Notes: generated from the letters alone by a model not told the origin. Shown: positions 1 through 5,978, numbered from the stretch's first letter. The stretch is DNA of 8,563 nt from DASZZX01 sp036260415 (GCA_036260415.1 DASZZX010000166.1:1-8563), one strand, 5' to 3'. A program made the numbers and translations.

Positions 1-284
1 GGCGCGTCCGCGCGGACCGCCGAGCCGGCGCGCAGCGGGCAGCCGGCCACCGCCACGAGGTCCTTGACCGCGACCCGCATGCCAGCGAGCGGGCGAGGGT
101 CGTCGAGGATCGGCGGCGGCGGCCGCAGCAGCAGCGTGTACGCCCCACCGTCTGACACGTGCCGGGCGTTCCCGATCGGTCCGCTGGTCGCGTCGCTGCG
201 GACGATCCCGGCGGGGCGGTCGTCCCACCGTGGCCAGGTCAGGGCCGCTTCCAGACGCGCGAGCAGTGAGGGGCGGTCGGCCAT
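1..284 (-). CDS. Amidase-signature family hydrolase, N-terminal part (runs off left edge)
   Basis: The minus strand reads open from an ATG at 284-282 for 94 codons to the window edge. Residues 65-79 read PLAGMRVAVKDLVAV, followed by an Ala/Gly/Ser-rich stretch. This is the opening block of the amidase-signature (AS) fold, in which the Lys of VKD (here K74) is the catalytic Lys of the Ser-cisSer-Lys triad. AS enzymes hydrolyse C-N bonds of amides, for example simple amidases, allophanate hydrolase and the GatA subunit. The Gly/Ser-rich core carrying the two serines lies outside the window, so substrate class cannot be assigned. The roughly 64 residues before the Lys block are somewhat longer than in many single-domain amidases. 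No convincing Shine-Dalgarno precedes the ATG. The gene diverges from the thioredoxin gene at 489. Confidence 0.75.
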   Translation of the reverse strand, partial: MADRPSLLARLEAALTWPRWDDRPAGIVRSDATSGPIGNARHVSDGGAYTLLLRPPPPILDDPRPLAGMRVAVKDLVAVAGCPLRAGSAVRADA

Positions 285-488
285 GCTGGGGATGCAACCA
301 GCCGGCCGGTCGGCTGCGGTGGGCGAAACGGCCGGCGGTGGGCGCCCCGGTCCAGCTCCCGCCGGCAGCAGCGCCGGGGCTGGCGTGCAGGATGGTCAGT
401 GGGCGGAGTTGGACTTGGGGCGACCACGCGCACGGTGGCCGACCCGGCCGGTCGACCCACACGAACCCAAGCAGCCTAGGCTGCGATC
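285..488. other. Divergent intergenic region between amidase and thioredoxin-like genes
   Basis: These 204 bases separate two divergent starts, so they should hold both promoters. No consensus -35/-10 pair is clear on either strand. The part next to the plus-strand gene holds the palindrome described at 471-484. Open frames that cross this region have arginine-rich, low-complexity translations typical of GC-rich shadow frames. Confidence 0.5.
471..484 (+). promoter_or_regulatory. 14-bp perfect palindrome with TAGGCT, possible -10 of a leaderless start
   Basis: GCAGCCTAGGCTGC is a perfect palindrome ending 4 bases before the GTG at 489. Its TAGGCT (477-482) is a plausible actinobacterial -10 hexamer, and it ends 6 bases before that GTG. 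This is the spacing expected if transcription starts at the G of the start codon, giving a leaderless mRNA. That fits the lack of a clear Shine-Dalgarno. There is no good -35 (GTCGAC at 451-456 is about 20 bases away). A protein-binding operator is an equal alternative. The assignment is inference from spacing. Confidence 0.35.
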
Positions 489-1088
489 GTGGAACCGACG
501 CGGACCCTCGCGGCGGTGCTGATCGCGTCGATGGCCGCGGCGGCGTGCGCCAGGGCCGCCTCCGACGGGACGGCGGCGCATCCCAGCCCCGGGGCCTCGA
601 CGGTCGGCGCCTCCTCCCCCACGACCGGCGGTTCACCGACGCCGACCATCGAGCCTTCCCCCACCGCGGCTGCCAACACGGAGCTGTTCGCGTTCAGCGC
701 CACCACCGTCGACGGCGGCACGTTCGACGGGCCGACCTTCGCCGGCCGCGACGTGGCGGTGTGGTTCTGGGCGCCCTGGTGACCCACCTGCAACCGGGAG
801 GCTCCCGGGGTCGCGCGGTCCGCGCGTCAGCATGGTGAGAAGGTGGCCTTCCTCGGCGTGGCCGGTCGTGACTCCCTCACCGAGATGCAGGGCTTCGTCA
901 CCCGACACGGGCTTGCAGGGTCGTTCCCCCAACTGGCCGACCTGGACGGGGAGCTATGGACGCGCTTCGGGGTCCGCCACCAGCCCACGTGGGTATTCGT
1001 GGACGACACCGGCGCGGTGTCCACCGTGTTCGGGGCGCTCTCGCATGACGAGCTCGCGGCTGAGATCGAGGAGCTCGCTGGCTCGTGA
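489..1088 (+). CDS. Secreted thioredoxin-fold oxidoreductase (TlpA/Mpt53-DsbE type), candidate selenoprotein with UPTC active site
   Basis: Read from GTG 489 to TGA 1086-1088 with TGA 780-782 decoded as an amino acid, the product has 199 residues. Residues 1-23 form a signal peptide with a weak lipobox-like MAAAAC (Cys20). Residues 24-62 are a Ser/Thr/Pro/Gly-rich linker. Residues 65-199 are a thioredoxin domain: VAVWFWAPW, then TGA at codon 98, then PTCNREAP with Cys101, and cis-Pro166 in RHQPTWVFVD. The layout closely matches actinobacterial Mpt53/DsbE proteins (WTPWCPFCNAEAP in Mpt53, from memory), where codon 98 is Cys. Such proteins catalyse thiol-disulfide exchange outside the membrane. 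The TGA is the only defect: frame, motifs and length are otherwise as expected. With the hairpin at 781-812 this suggests selenocysteine. The alternative is one TGC/TGT-to-TGA nonsense mutation. A translation stopping at 780 would lack the whole redox centre. Confidence 0.8.
780..812 (+). promoter_or_regulatory. Candidate bacterial SECIS element directly after in-frame TGA
   Basis: Just 3' of the TGA (780-782) lies a 6-bp stem CCGGGA (794-799) / TCCCGG (803-808) closing a GGC loop (800-802). A lower stem GACC (781-784), which includes the GA of TGA, pairs with GGTC (809-812). The unpaired 9 bases (785-793) bulge on the 5' side. The loop GG is 18-19 bases after the TGA, within the window known for bacterial SECIS elements (about 16-37 bases, with a G in the apical loop). 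It is also within a base or so of the AGG spacing in E. coli fdhF as I remember it. Caution: the upper stem is built from the codons for the conserved REAP, and GC-rich DNA forms hairpins easily. Confidence 0.5.
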
Positions 1089-1091
1089 ACC

Positions 1092-1178
1092 CAGGGCATC
1101 GTCACCGGCGCCAGCTCGGCTATCGGCTGGGCCACCGCACTCGCCTTGGCCGGGGCCGCCCACGATGTGGGCGAACAC
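1092..1178 (+). pseudogene. Remnant of a short-chain dehydrogenase/reductase N-terminus
   Basis: The frame starting at 1092 reads GIVTGASSAIGWATALALAG and then AAHDVGEHL. This is the N-terminal Rossmann motif of classical SDR enzymes, TGxxxxIG, which binds the NAD(P) pyrophosphate (VTGASSGIGxAxAxxLA). It lies in the same frame as the thioredoxin gene and begins one codon after its stop, with no start codon of its own. The SDR pattern fades after about 28 residues. No Asn, YxxxK or C-terminal SDR motifs follow, so this is a fragment left by deletion or decay, not a working enzyme. Confidence 0.5.
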
Positions 1179-1431
1179 CTGGTCAGGCACCGCGGCCGTG
1201 TCTCCTCCTGTGGGGACCTGGACATCCACAGGATCCACCGCCGTGGCCCCATCTCCGAGGAGCTGTCACCACATCTCCATGCCCCTGTCGCCCCTAGCTC
1301 CGTCACTAGACGGGCGTGGTGCACCACGTGGCGGGAGTTGGTCGACGCGTGACGCCGCCCCGTGCGACCCTGAGGTTCCCCGTCACCTGCCGCAACTCCG
1401 GGTCTAGCTCGGTGGCGTACCGTCGGACGCG
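1179..1431. other. No recognisable gene
   Basis: Both strands were read. The frames are arginine/proline/histidine-rich without family motifs. The only structure is a perfect palindrome CGTGGTGCACCACG at 1315-1328. A 14-bp palindrome is expected by chance about once in two windows of this length, so it is not taken as a site. Confidence 0.5.
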
Positions 1432-1620
1432 ATGCGGTCCTGCGTGCTCGAGATCCGCGACGAAGGCGCGTCTCCGCTGGTCGTGGAACCCCCTGAGGGC
1501 CGCGCGATGGACGTGACCGTGGTTGAGCAACGCACGCTCCTCGTCGCCGCCGCGATCGAGCGGGACGCGGGGCTGTCGGTTGGGATGGCCGACCTGCTGA
1601 TCGAAACGTCCGGCGTGTGA
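1432..1620 (+). CDS. Hypothetical 62-residue ORF, weak
   Basis: An ATG at 1432 opens 62 codons to a TGA at 1618-1620, with an acidic, reasonably protein-like composition. It has no signal peptide, membrane segment or motif that I recognise with certainty. From codon 26 it reads MDVTVVEQRTLLVAAAIE, which faintly resembles the N-terminus of IS481-type transposases (MxVxVVEQRYxAVLAVI). A helix-turn-helix does not follow, so this could be a transposase scrap or chance. No clear Shine-Dalgarno precedes the ATG. It may not be a real gene. Confidence 0.22.
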   Translation: MRSCVLEIRDEGASPLVVEPPEGRAMDVTVVEQRTLLVAAAIERDAGLSVGMADLLIETSGV

Positions 1621-1996
1621 CGGTGATCGCTCGGCGCCTCACTGGTGATCCGCCAGCCACGTTGCTCACCGGGGCGGTCGCACGGCAGGTGGCGGTGCGG
1701 TCGGCTGCGAAAGGTGCGCGGACGGCGCCGCGACCAACGTCGACAGCGCTGCCTGAGAGGGGGTGATGGTCTCCGTGCCCACACTCGGCCGACACCCGCG
1801 GCATGCGGAGGAAAGCTATTGCGATCGATGGCAGCCCCGTCCGCTCGCCGAGATCTCATCGAGGTTCACGGAAGGAGATCCGTCTGGTCGTCCTCGGACC
1901 CCAGCTCCTCGGCGTGACCGCCGATCTGGTGTGGCTCTCCCCTTCCGCTAGACGAACAGCGTCCGCGTCCGAAAGCCACGACGTGAGTCCAGGGGG
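1621..1996. other. No recognisable gene between 1621 and the cupin stop
   Basis: About 375 bases without a supportable coding region. Short open frames on both strands overlap each other and show no domain motif. No rRNA, tRNA or strong terminator hairpin was seen. Together with the SDR scrap upstream this looks like decayed sequence. Confidence 0.5.
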
Positions 1997-2431
1997 TCAG
2001 GGTCCGTAGTCGCTGGCCCAATCGCCCTCGTCCACGTCCCAGTCGATGTCGCCGGCCGCGGTCACCTGCACGGTGAGGTGGGTCATGGCCGAGGTCGGGG
2101 TGCCGCCGTGCCAGTGCCACTCGTCGGGCCGGATGGTCACGACGTCGCCGGGACGGACCACGCGCCGTCCCGACTGGTCGGCGACGATGCCCTCACCGTC
2201 GGTGATGTAGAGGACCTGTCCCGAGCGGTGGACGTGGGGACGCGTGCGCCCACCGGCCTCGAAATGCACGGCGAAGACGGCGGGGCGATCACCGAACGGG
2301 CTCGCGAAGTGCTGGAACTGCGCCTGCCCTTGGAAGTATGGCGCGTAGTCGTCGGGCAGCTCTCCCTTGCTGCGGTCCGGGTGATCGATCTGCACGGGGT
2401 GACCATAGCCGGACGGCGACACCACGGACAT
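1997..2431 (-). CDS. Small single-domain cupin protein
   Basis: A 144-residue protein from ATG at 2431-2429 to TGA at 1999-1997. Residues 52-109 form one cupin barrel. The first cupin motif holds H66 and H68 (RPHVHRSGQ) with Q72 where many cupins have Glu. The second motif is GDVVTIRPDEWHWHG with H106. This HxH-Q-H metal set and the HWHG ending are typical of the mandelonitrile-lyase-like or carboxymuconolactone-associated cupins, which bind a divalent metal in the cytoplasm. Substrate is unknown. Length and motifs are complete, with no frameshift and no signal peptide. The start is the first ATG in frame, and a Shine-Dalgarno is not obvious upstream. It stands alone: its neighbours on both sides are unrecognised sequence. 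Confidence 0.88.
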   Translation of the reverse strand: MSVVSPSGYGHPVQIDHPDRSKGELPDDYAPYFQGQAQFQHFASPFGDRPAVFAVHFEAGGRTRPHVHRSGQVLYITDGEGIVADQSGRRVVRPGDVVTIRPDEWHWHGGTPTSAMTHLTVQVTAAGDIDWDVDEGDWASDYGP

Positions 2432-2859
2432 TTCGTTACGACGGAGCTCGTCAAGTCAGCAGCCGACAGCCGTGTGGCTCTGCTGCCTCCTAGTTGAGCG
2501 AGTTCCCGCCGCCCGTGCGAAGGGCTCGGGCCGCAGTGCCGGTGCCACGCGGTGACCTCGCCAGAAGGTGCTCGACGTTTGGTCGACGCTGACGGAGGTT
2601 CCGCGAGGGCGAACATAGCCGTGAGCTAGCGCGCATGTGGGGAGGCTTCCGACCCGGTCCGTATCGGGCGATCTGAACCGCACGGACGCGGGTTCGGCCG
2701 GCGGCAGTGCGCCCCCAGCGGGGCGCGCTAACGCGTGCAGGAAGAGAGCGCCAGAAGCGCTCCAGGGGAACGGCGACTGAAGCCGGCAAGGTGGATGGCG
2801 ACCTGCTGGGGCCTCAGATCGTCGACCACGATGCCCACGCATTCCATGCGTTTGGATTG
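2432..2859. other. No recognisable gene; two small inverted repeats
   Basis: About 430 bases upstream of the cupin hold no frame with family motifs on either strand. Two short dyads are visible: GAGCGC-cagaa-GCGCTC (2746-2762) and ACGCAT-tcc-ATGCGT (2837-2851). The first could form a hairpin but has no T-run and is not a classic terminator. The second is compact enough to be an operator, but no regulator gene lies beside it. Confidence 0.4.
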
Positions 2860-3153
2860 TCATGCGCTCGACCATAGCGACAGAATGGCCCGGCGGACCC
2901 CACCCATCAGCAGTTCCGCCGCCCGGTAGACGCCTGCGAGCCCCCAGCCCCTGCTCGTAGCCACCGTACGTTGCGGGCTTGGAGCTTGCGCAGCGAACCC
3001 GCCCGTCGATGGCCTGGTCGCTATGAGCTGTCTGCCGACCCGGGGCGCGCGAACCACCGCACAGTTCCGCTCTTCAGCCTGGCGCAGTCGTCGACTCCAT
3101 AAGAATGCCACCAGTAGATTGGCGACGAGAACGGTCAGAACCGTTCCGATCAT
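2860..3153 (-). CDS. Hypothetical membrane-anchor ORF, downstream partner or second half of the 3150-3428 gene
   Basis: The ATG at 3153-3151 overlaps the stop of the upstream frame by ATGA and opens 97 codons. Residues 1-19 (MIGTVLTVLVANLLVAFLW) are a clear membrane helix, followed by the basic SRRLRQAEERNCAVVRA. Beyond about residue 37 the sequence becomes low in structure and probably reads past the true end. A hydrophobic helix followed by RRLRxAEERNxxVVR is what I would expect at the C-terminus of small two-helix actinobacterial membrane proteins whose N-terminal part resembles the upstream ORF. One indel near 3150-3200 in a single gene would explain both. Alternatively the two are separate, translationally coupled proteins. 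No function is assigned. Confidence 0.45.
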   Translation of the reverse strand: MIGTVLTVLVANLLVAFLWSRRLRQAEERNCAVVRAPRVGRQLIATRPSTGGFAAQAPSPQRTVATSRGWGLAGVYRAAELLMGGVRRAILSLWSSA

Positions 3154-3428
3154 TCACCAGTACGTCCCAGTGACTGGACGGGCCAAGACGGCCTCGCACC
3201 CAGCAAGACGAAGTGGATCAACTCGTTGAAGATGGCCACCGATCGTGCCCCACGTCTCCGTCGGCGAGCGAACTCCATAGCGACCACGGCTTCATCCGCG
3301 TCGTCGAGCGCCTCACCCCGGAGGGCTGATCTCCGGATGCGCCGCCGTGCTGGTCCGTCCAGTCGCTCTTCCCAAAGGAGACGCCACTGGGTTTCGGACA
3401 GCCCTGCGCCATTCACATCCCGCGTCAT
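3150..3428 (-). CDS. Hypothetical protein, probable N-terminal part of a small membrane protein
   Basis: A 92-residue frame from ATG at 3428-3426 to TGA at 3152-3150. Residues 11-62 are charged and helical (LSETQWRLLWEERLDGPARR and onward) and contain an ALDDADEAVVAMEFARRRRR segment. Residues 64-79 (SVAIFNELIHFVLLGA) are a short hydrophobic helix. The arginine cluster before the helix suggests a cytoplasmic N-terminus under the positive-inside rule. It ends soon after the helix, and the next frame begins at once with another helix, overlapping by ATGA. I do not recognise a named family. The start is the first ATG, with only a weak purine-rich stretch upstream. Confidence 0.5.
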   Translation of the reverse strand: MTRDVNGAGLSETQWRLLWEERLDGPARRRIRRSALRGEALDDADEAVVAMEFARRRRRGARSVAIFNELIHFVLLGARPSWPVQSLGRTGE

Positions 3429-3525
3429 GAAAGACGAACGGTAGCCGCCGCTTCTCGCCCGGTCGCTGCTCCAGCCGGGCCGTTCGCTATCAGTTGGTCG
3501 CCCGCGTGTGCGAAGCGAGCCGGGC

Positions 3526-3903
3526 TCAGAGTGCGGCTGGTTCGAACAGTTCGATCACGTTGCCAGATGGGTCCGCCACGAGCGCCTGCCGACCGCCCTG
3601 ACCCTCGATGATCCCGGACCGGAACTCGGCGCCGGCCTCACGCAGTCGCTCCACGGTCGCGTCGAGGTCGGTCTCGGTGAGCTGGAAGCGGTTCCAACCG
3701 CCCGGCTCAGGTCCCGCGTCGCCACCGGCCCGGCCGGCTCCGCCGGCACCGGGGGCGTTCAGCAGCAAGCGAAGATCGCCGCGGCGGAGCATCGCGAAGC
3801 CCGGTGCCGGATGCATCTCGACGTCGAACCCGAGGTGCACGCCGTAGAACTCCACGGCTCGACCGACATCCCTGACGATGTAGCGAACGCTCACGGTGCT
3901 CAA
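3526..3903 (-). CDS. VOC (glyoxalase/bleomycin-resistance fold) family protein
   Basis: The protein begins (M)STVSVRYIVRDVGRAVEFYG and ends with DPSGNVIELFEPAAL, the hallmark opening and closing of a single VOC domain with two beta-alpha-beta-beta-beta modules. I chose TTG at 3903-3901, giving 125 residues. It has a GGAGGAGGG ribosome site 4 bases upstream, and relatives start with M(S/A)TVSVRYIV. An ATG at 3918 would add five residues and would have no Shine-Dalgarno. The Glu of VIELFEP is a usual metal ligand position. The first-strand ligand (commonly His) is not evident, so catalytic activity is uncertain. VOC proteins include lyases, dioxygenases and antibiotic-binding proteins. A Gly/Ala-rich insert (residues about 52-67) is a loop expansion. 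It diverges from a TetR gene that probably controls it. Confidence 0.85.
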   Translation of the reverse strand: MSTVSVRYIVRDVGRAVEFYGVHLGFDVEMHPAPGFAMLRRGDLRLLLNAPGAGGAGRAGGDAGPEPGGWNRFQLTETDLDATVERLREAGAEFRSGIIEGQGGRQALVADPSGNVIELFEPAAL

Positions 3904-3907
3904 GATG

Positions 3908-3916
3908 CCCTCCTCC
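3908..3916 (-). promoter_or_regulatory. Strong Shine-Dalgarno that sets the VOC start at TTG 3903
   Basis: On the minus strand GGAGGAGGG is followed by CATC and then TTG (3903-3901). This is one of the few strong ribosome sites in the window, and it lies inside the longer reading from ATG 3918, which argues for the shorter protein. Confidence 0.6.
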
Positions 3917-3930
3917 ATCGGGGTAACCGC

Positions 3931-3977
3931 AGTTTAGAACGTACACGTTCTGCAGCGAAACGTAAATGTACTACAAT
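3931..3977. promoter_or_regulatory. Shared VOC/tetR control region with probable TetR operator
   Basis: AGAACGT-ac-ACGTTCT (3936-3951) is a perfect 7-bp inverted repeat with a 2-base centre, the size and symmetry of a TetR-family operator. For the VOC gene, TAAACT on the minus strand (3936-3931) is a reasonable -10, so the palindrome would sit in its spacer. For tetR, TACAAT (3972-3977) is a near-consensus -10, though no good -35 precedes it. The local AT-richness stands out from the surrounding GC-rich DNA. Binding by the adjacent TetR would block the VOC promoter and could autoregulate tetR. This is inferred from position. Confidence 0.6.
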
Positions 3978-4000
3978 GACATTGGACGGAGGGTTGATCC

Positions 4001-4645
4001 GTGGCACGAGACGACGCGGTAGATCCACGCGTGATCCGCACCCGTGAGGTCGTCCTCGCCGCCGTTCTCGAGGAACTCGCTGAGGTAGGCCACAGCGAGT
4101 TCACGATCGAATCCGTCGCCGAGCGTTGCGGGGTCGGCAAGAGCACGATCTACCGCCACTGGGACGGCAAGGGGCGGCTGATCGTCGACGCCATGCGCAC
4201 CTTGAACACCCAGCCGACGCCGGAGGTCGAGAGATCGCCTCGCGACCGCATCCGTCAACTGTTGATCCACCTCACGAACGCCATCACCGAGGGCATGCTG
4301 GGGCCCGCGATCCCCGCCTTGATCGAAGCCGCAGAACGCGACGAGGAGCTCCGAGAGCTCTTCCACGCCTACAGCACCAACCGCCGCCGCGCCCTTGTAG
4401 ACGCCATCGCCGCCGGCATCGACGCGGACCTTATCGACGAGACCGTGGACCCCGAGCTGGCTGCGCACGCGCTCGCGGGTGCGATCTTCTACGCCCGCCT
4501 CATGACGCCGACACCGCTTGACGACAGAGCCGTCGACCAACTCATGAACACCGTGCTGGGCGCACCAACTCCTGAACCGACCGCAGCCGGACCTTCCAAG
4601 ACGTTCACCCCCGGGAGCCAATCGAATCAAGGTCCACAGCGATGA
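4001..4645 (+). CDS. TetR/AcrR-family transcriptional regulator
   Basis: A 214-residue protein from GTG 4001, with GGAGGG at 3988-3993 seven bases upstream. Residues 12-59 are the DNA-binding domain. The helix-turn-helix reads FTIESVAERCGVGKSTIYRH at residues 34-53, and the family-typical Y51-R-H-W54 closes the recognition helix. The rest is a helical ligand-binding and dimerisation domain without a recognisable ligand signature, ending in a Pro/Ser-rich tail (about residues 190-214). Length is normal for the family. It is divergent from the VOC gene across a 97-base control region with a palindromic operator, so it most likely represses that gene and itself. The inducer is unknown. No frameshift is seen. 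Confidence 0.92.
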   Translation: MARDDAVDPRVIRTREVVLAAVLEELAEVGHSEFTIESVAERCGVGKSTIYRHWDGKGRLIVDAMRTLNTQPTPEVERSPRDRIRQLLIHLTNAITEGMLGPAIPALIEAAERDEELRELFHAYSTNRRRALVDAIAAGIDADLIDETVDPELAAHALAGAIFYARLMTPTPLDDRAVDQLMNTVLGAPTPEPTAAGPSKTFTPGSQSNQGPQR

Positions 4646-4801
4646 CGGCGAAAACCGCGATCCTGACGGCATCGGTACCGCCGGCATCCACACCTACCGG
4701 CATCTGCGATCGGGCAGCGCTCGCTGTCAGGAACCGTGGCTTCTCAGGGATGCCGCGTCGCCGACGACATCGTGCACCAGGCATCGACCACCCAGCTGAG
4801 G
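4646..4801. other. Intergenic stretch between tetR and the IS remnant
   Basis: These 156 bases have no supportable gene. GGCATC/CCGGCATC motifs recur (around 4668, 4681, 4698) but do not form a clear hairpin or tandem array. No intrinsic terminator with a T-run follows tetR. Confidence 0.4.
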
Positions 4802-5405
4802 TGTTCTGAACTAATGAGCCATCTCGTGCGAGAAGATCCCCACCACGGTTGGGTCGTGTGGTTGTTGCGACGGTAGGCGATGCGCGCGGCGCGTGCCGCG
4901 ATCATGCCCTCGCGGCGCTCTTTGCGGATCTGTGCTCCTCGTCCTTGGGGTTCATATCGGGGTGACGTAGCCCATGCCGGCGCGGAGCCGGACGGTGTTG
5001 TCGTCGTGTCGGACGCGCTCGAGCTCGGCGTCGAGCACGGCTGGGTCGCGGATCTGTTCCAGGTGCGGCCACTCGGTCTTGACGTGGCCGAACAGCGACT
5101 CGATGTGGGCCTGGCCTTGGGGCAGCGGGGCGGCCGATGTGCATGGCCAGCGAGCGCCGCGCCATCCACTCCGCGGGTGGTTCCCGACACCACTGGGGGC
5201 CGCAGTCGGAGACCGCCAGCAGGATCGGGAGCAGCTCGTGGGCGTTGGGTTCGAGCATGTGCCGTTCGGCCTCGACCAGCCGCCCCTCGTTTTCGAGCGC
5301 GAGCGGTAGATGACCGTGACGTGCTCGGACTCGCCGCGCTGATGGCCGACCACCAGCGTGCGCAGCCTCTTGCGCGACACCAGGTCCATCACCACCAGGG
5401 GGTCA
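4802..5405 (-). mobile_element. IS3-like insertion sequence remnant (3' part)
   Basis: The segment carries the C-terminal part of a DDE integrase and probably one terminal end at 4802 (TGTTCTGAACTAATGAGCCA), which overlaps the transposase stop as in many IS elements. The opposite end and the orfA-like N-terminal part are missing. The recognisable element stops near 5400, where a different gene remnant begins. No matching inverted repeat was found further right, so the element is truncated and immobile. Exact borders are estimates. Confidence 0.6.
4811..5395 (-). pseudogene. Integrase-core (rve/DDE) transposase, C-terminal half with several frameshifts
   Basis: Minus-strand pieces in three frames make one IS3-like integrase: VMDLVSRKRLRTLVV (from 5395), then LLPILLAVSDCGPQW in a second frame (about 5258-5200), then QGQAHIESLFGHVKTEWPHL through NTVRLRAGMGYVTP back in the first (about 5120-4958). 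These are followed by GRGAQIRKERREGM and RIAYRRNN in the third, and IFSHEMAH with TAG at 4813-4811 in the first. SDCGPQ holds the second catalytic Asp (usually SDNG) and AHIES the catalytic Glu. At least five frame changes are needed (near 5290, 5125, 4957, 4935 and 4850). The N-terminal helix-turn-helix and the first catalytic Asp region are absent. It cannot make an active transposase. Confidence 0.8.
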
Positions 5406-5450
5406 CGACCGGCACGTGGGAAGGCGGTGGGTCACCGACGGCAGCCAGAC

Positions 5451-5768
5451 TCAGCAGAGGCCGTCCGCAACGTGGCGGTCGAGGTGCTCGACGATCACCA
5501 GCTGGCGACCGCTGAGATCCGTCCACAGGCGGCTACCTACTCATGGCAACAACTGTTCGCTTGGTACAAGGCAATCAACGATGTCATGTCCAGGGATGTT
5601 GTCTTGACCGACATCGACGAGCTGAACAACGTCATCGTGGTCGGGGTCTCGGACTTGGGCCGCCACGGAGCTGACGTGCAGCCTATGGCCGACGCACAGG
5701 AGATCCCTGACGACGCTCTGCTTGTCATCGAGACCGAACCAGTCAGGCAGGTCCCTCTCATCGAGGAG
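5451..5768 (+). pseudogene. 5'-truncated remnant of a trypsin-like-peptidase-associated protein
   Basis: An open stretch reads AEAVRNVAVEVLDDHQLATA, then TYSWQQLFAWYKAI, then VVLTDIDELNNVIVVGVSD, ending DALLVIETEPVRQVPLIEE. The pattern 'aromatic-rich helix, GVVxxDIDExxNRIxVGV, then a 30-residue helix and VVVExxEPVRPLxxL' is, as I recall it, the conserved N-terminal region of actinobacterial secreted S1/trypsin-like proteins, before the protease domain. Signal peptide and start are missing on the left, where the IS3-like remnant abuts. On the right the pattern ends and no His-Asp-Ser protease domain follows. The frame stays open into the membrane protein at 5994, but that is accidental. The family link is from memory and moderate. 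Confidence 0.45.
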
Positions 5769-5978
5769 CGGTCGGTTAACGGCACGCAAGCCCTCCCACA
5801 CCAACTGCCTGAGAACTACTCGAGACAGACAGCCTGTAGCCGCCGATCGCGCACGTCCGGTGCTTTCCGCCAGTTGAGCGTTAGCGTCCACCCGACCGGG
5901 GACCGGCACCGTTCGAACATCAACTTTCCTTCGACCTGCCTGGCGCCCACCACGCACGTACCATCCGGTCCGGTGGCC
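5769..5978. other. Upstream region of the membrane-protein gene, no gene seen
   Basis: About 210 bases that stay open in the frame of the following gene but whose translation (Arg/Ser/His-rich) matches no family. It should contain the promoter of the 5994 gene. No clear -35/-10 pair was found, although TTGAGC occurs near 5874. Confidence 0.4.

Noticed and set aside
489..782. A 97-residue protein ending at the TGA
   Set aside because: It would be a signal peptide plus linker and the first strands of a thioredoxin fold with no redox centre. The continuation after the TGA is plainly the rest of the same domain.
230..838. 202-codon plus-strand frame overlapping the thioredoxin start
   Set aside because: Arg/Gly/His-rich translation without motifs. 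It conflicts with both the amidase and the thioredoxin genes.
1315..1328. Perfect palindrome CGTGGTGCACCACG
   Set aside because: A 14-bp palindrome is expected by chance about once per two windows, and no gene start or regulator is adjacent.
827..1804. Long minus-strand open frame (325 codons) opposite the thioredoxin gene and beyond
   Set aside because: Translation is Arg/Ser/Pro-rich with no motifs and crosses an evident plus-strand gene. It is a typical antisense shadow in GC-rich DNA.
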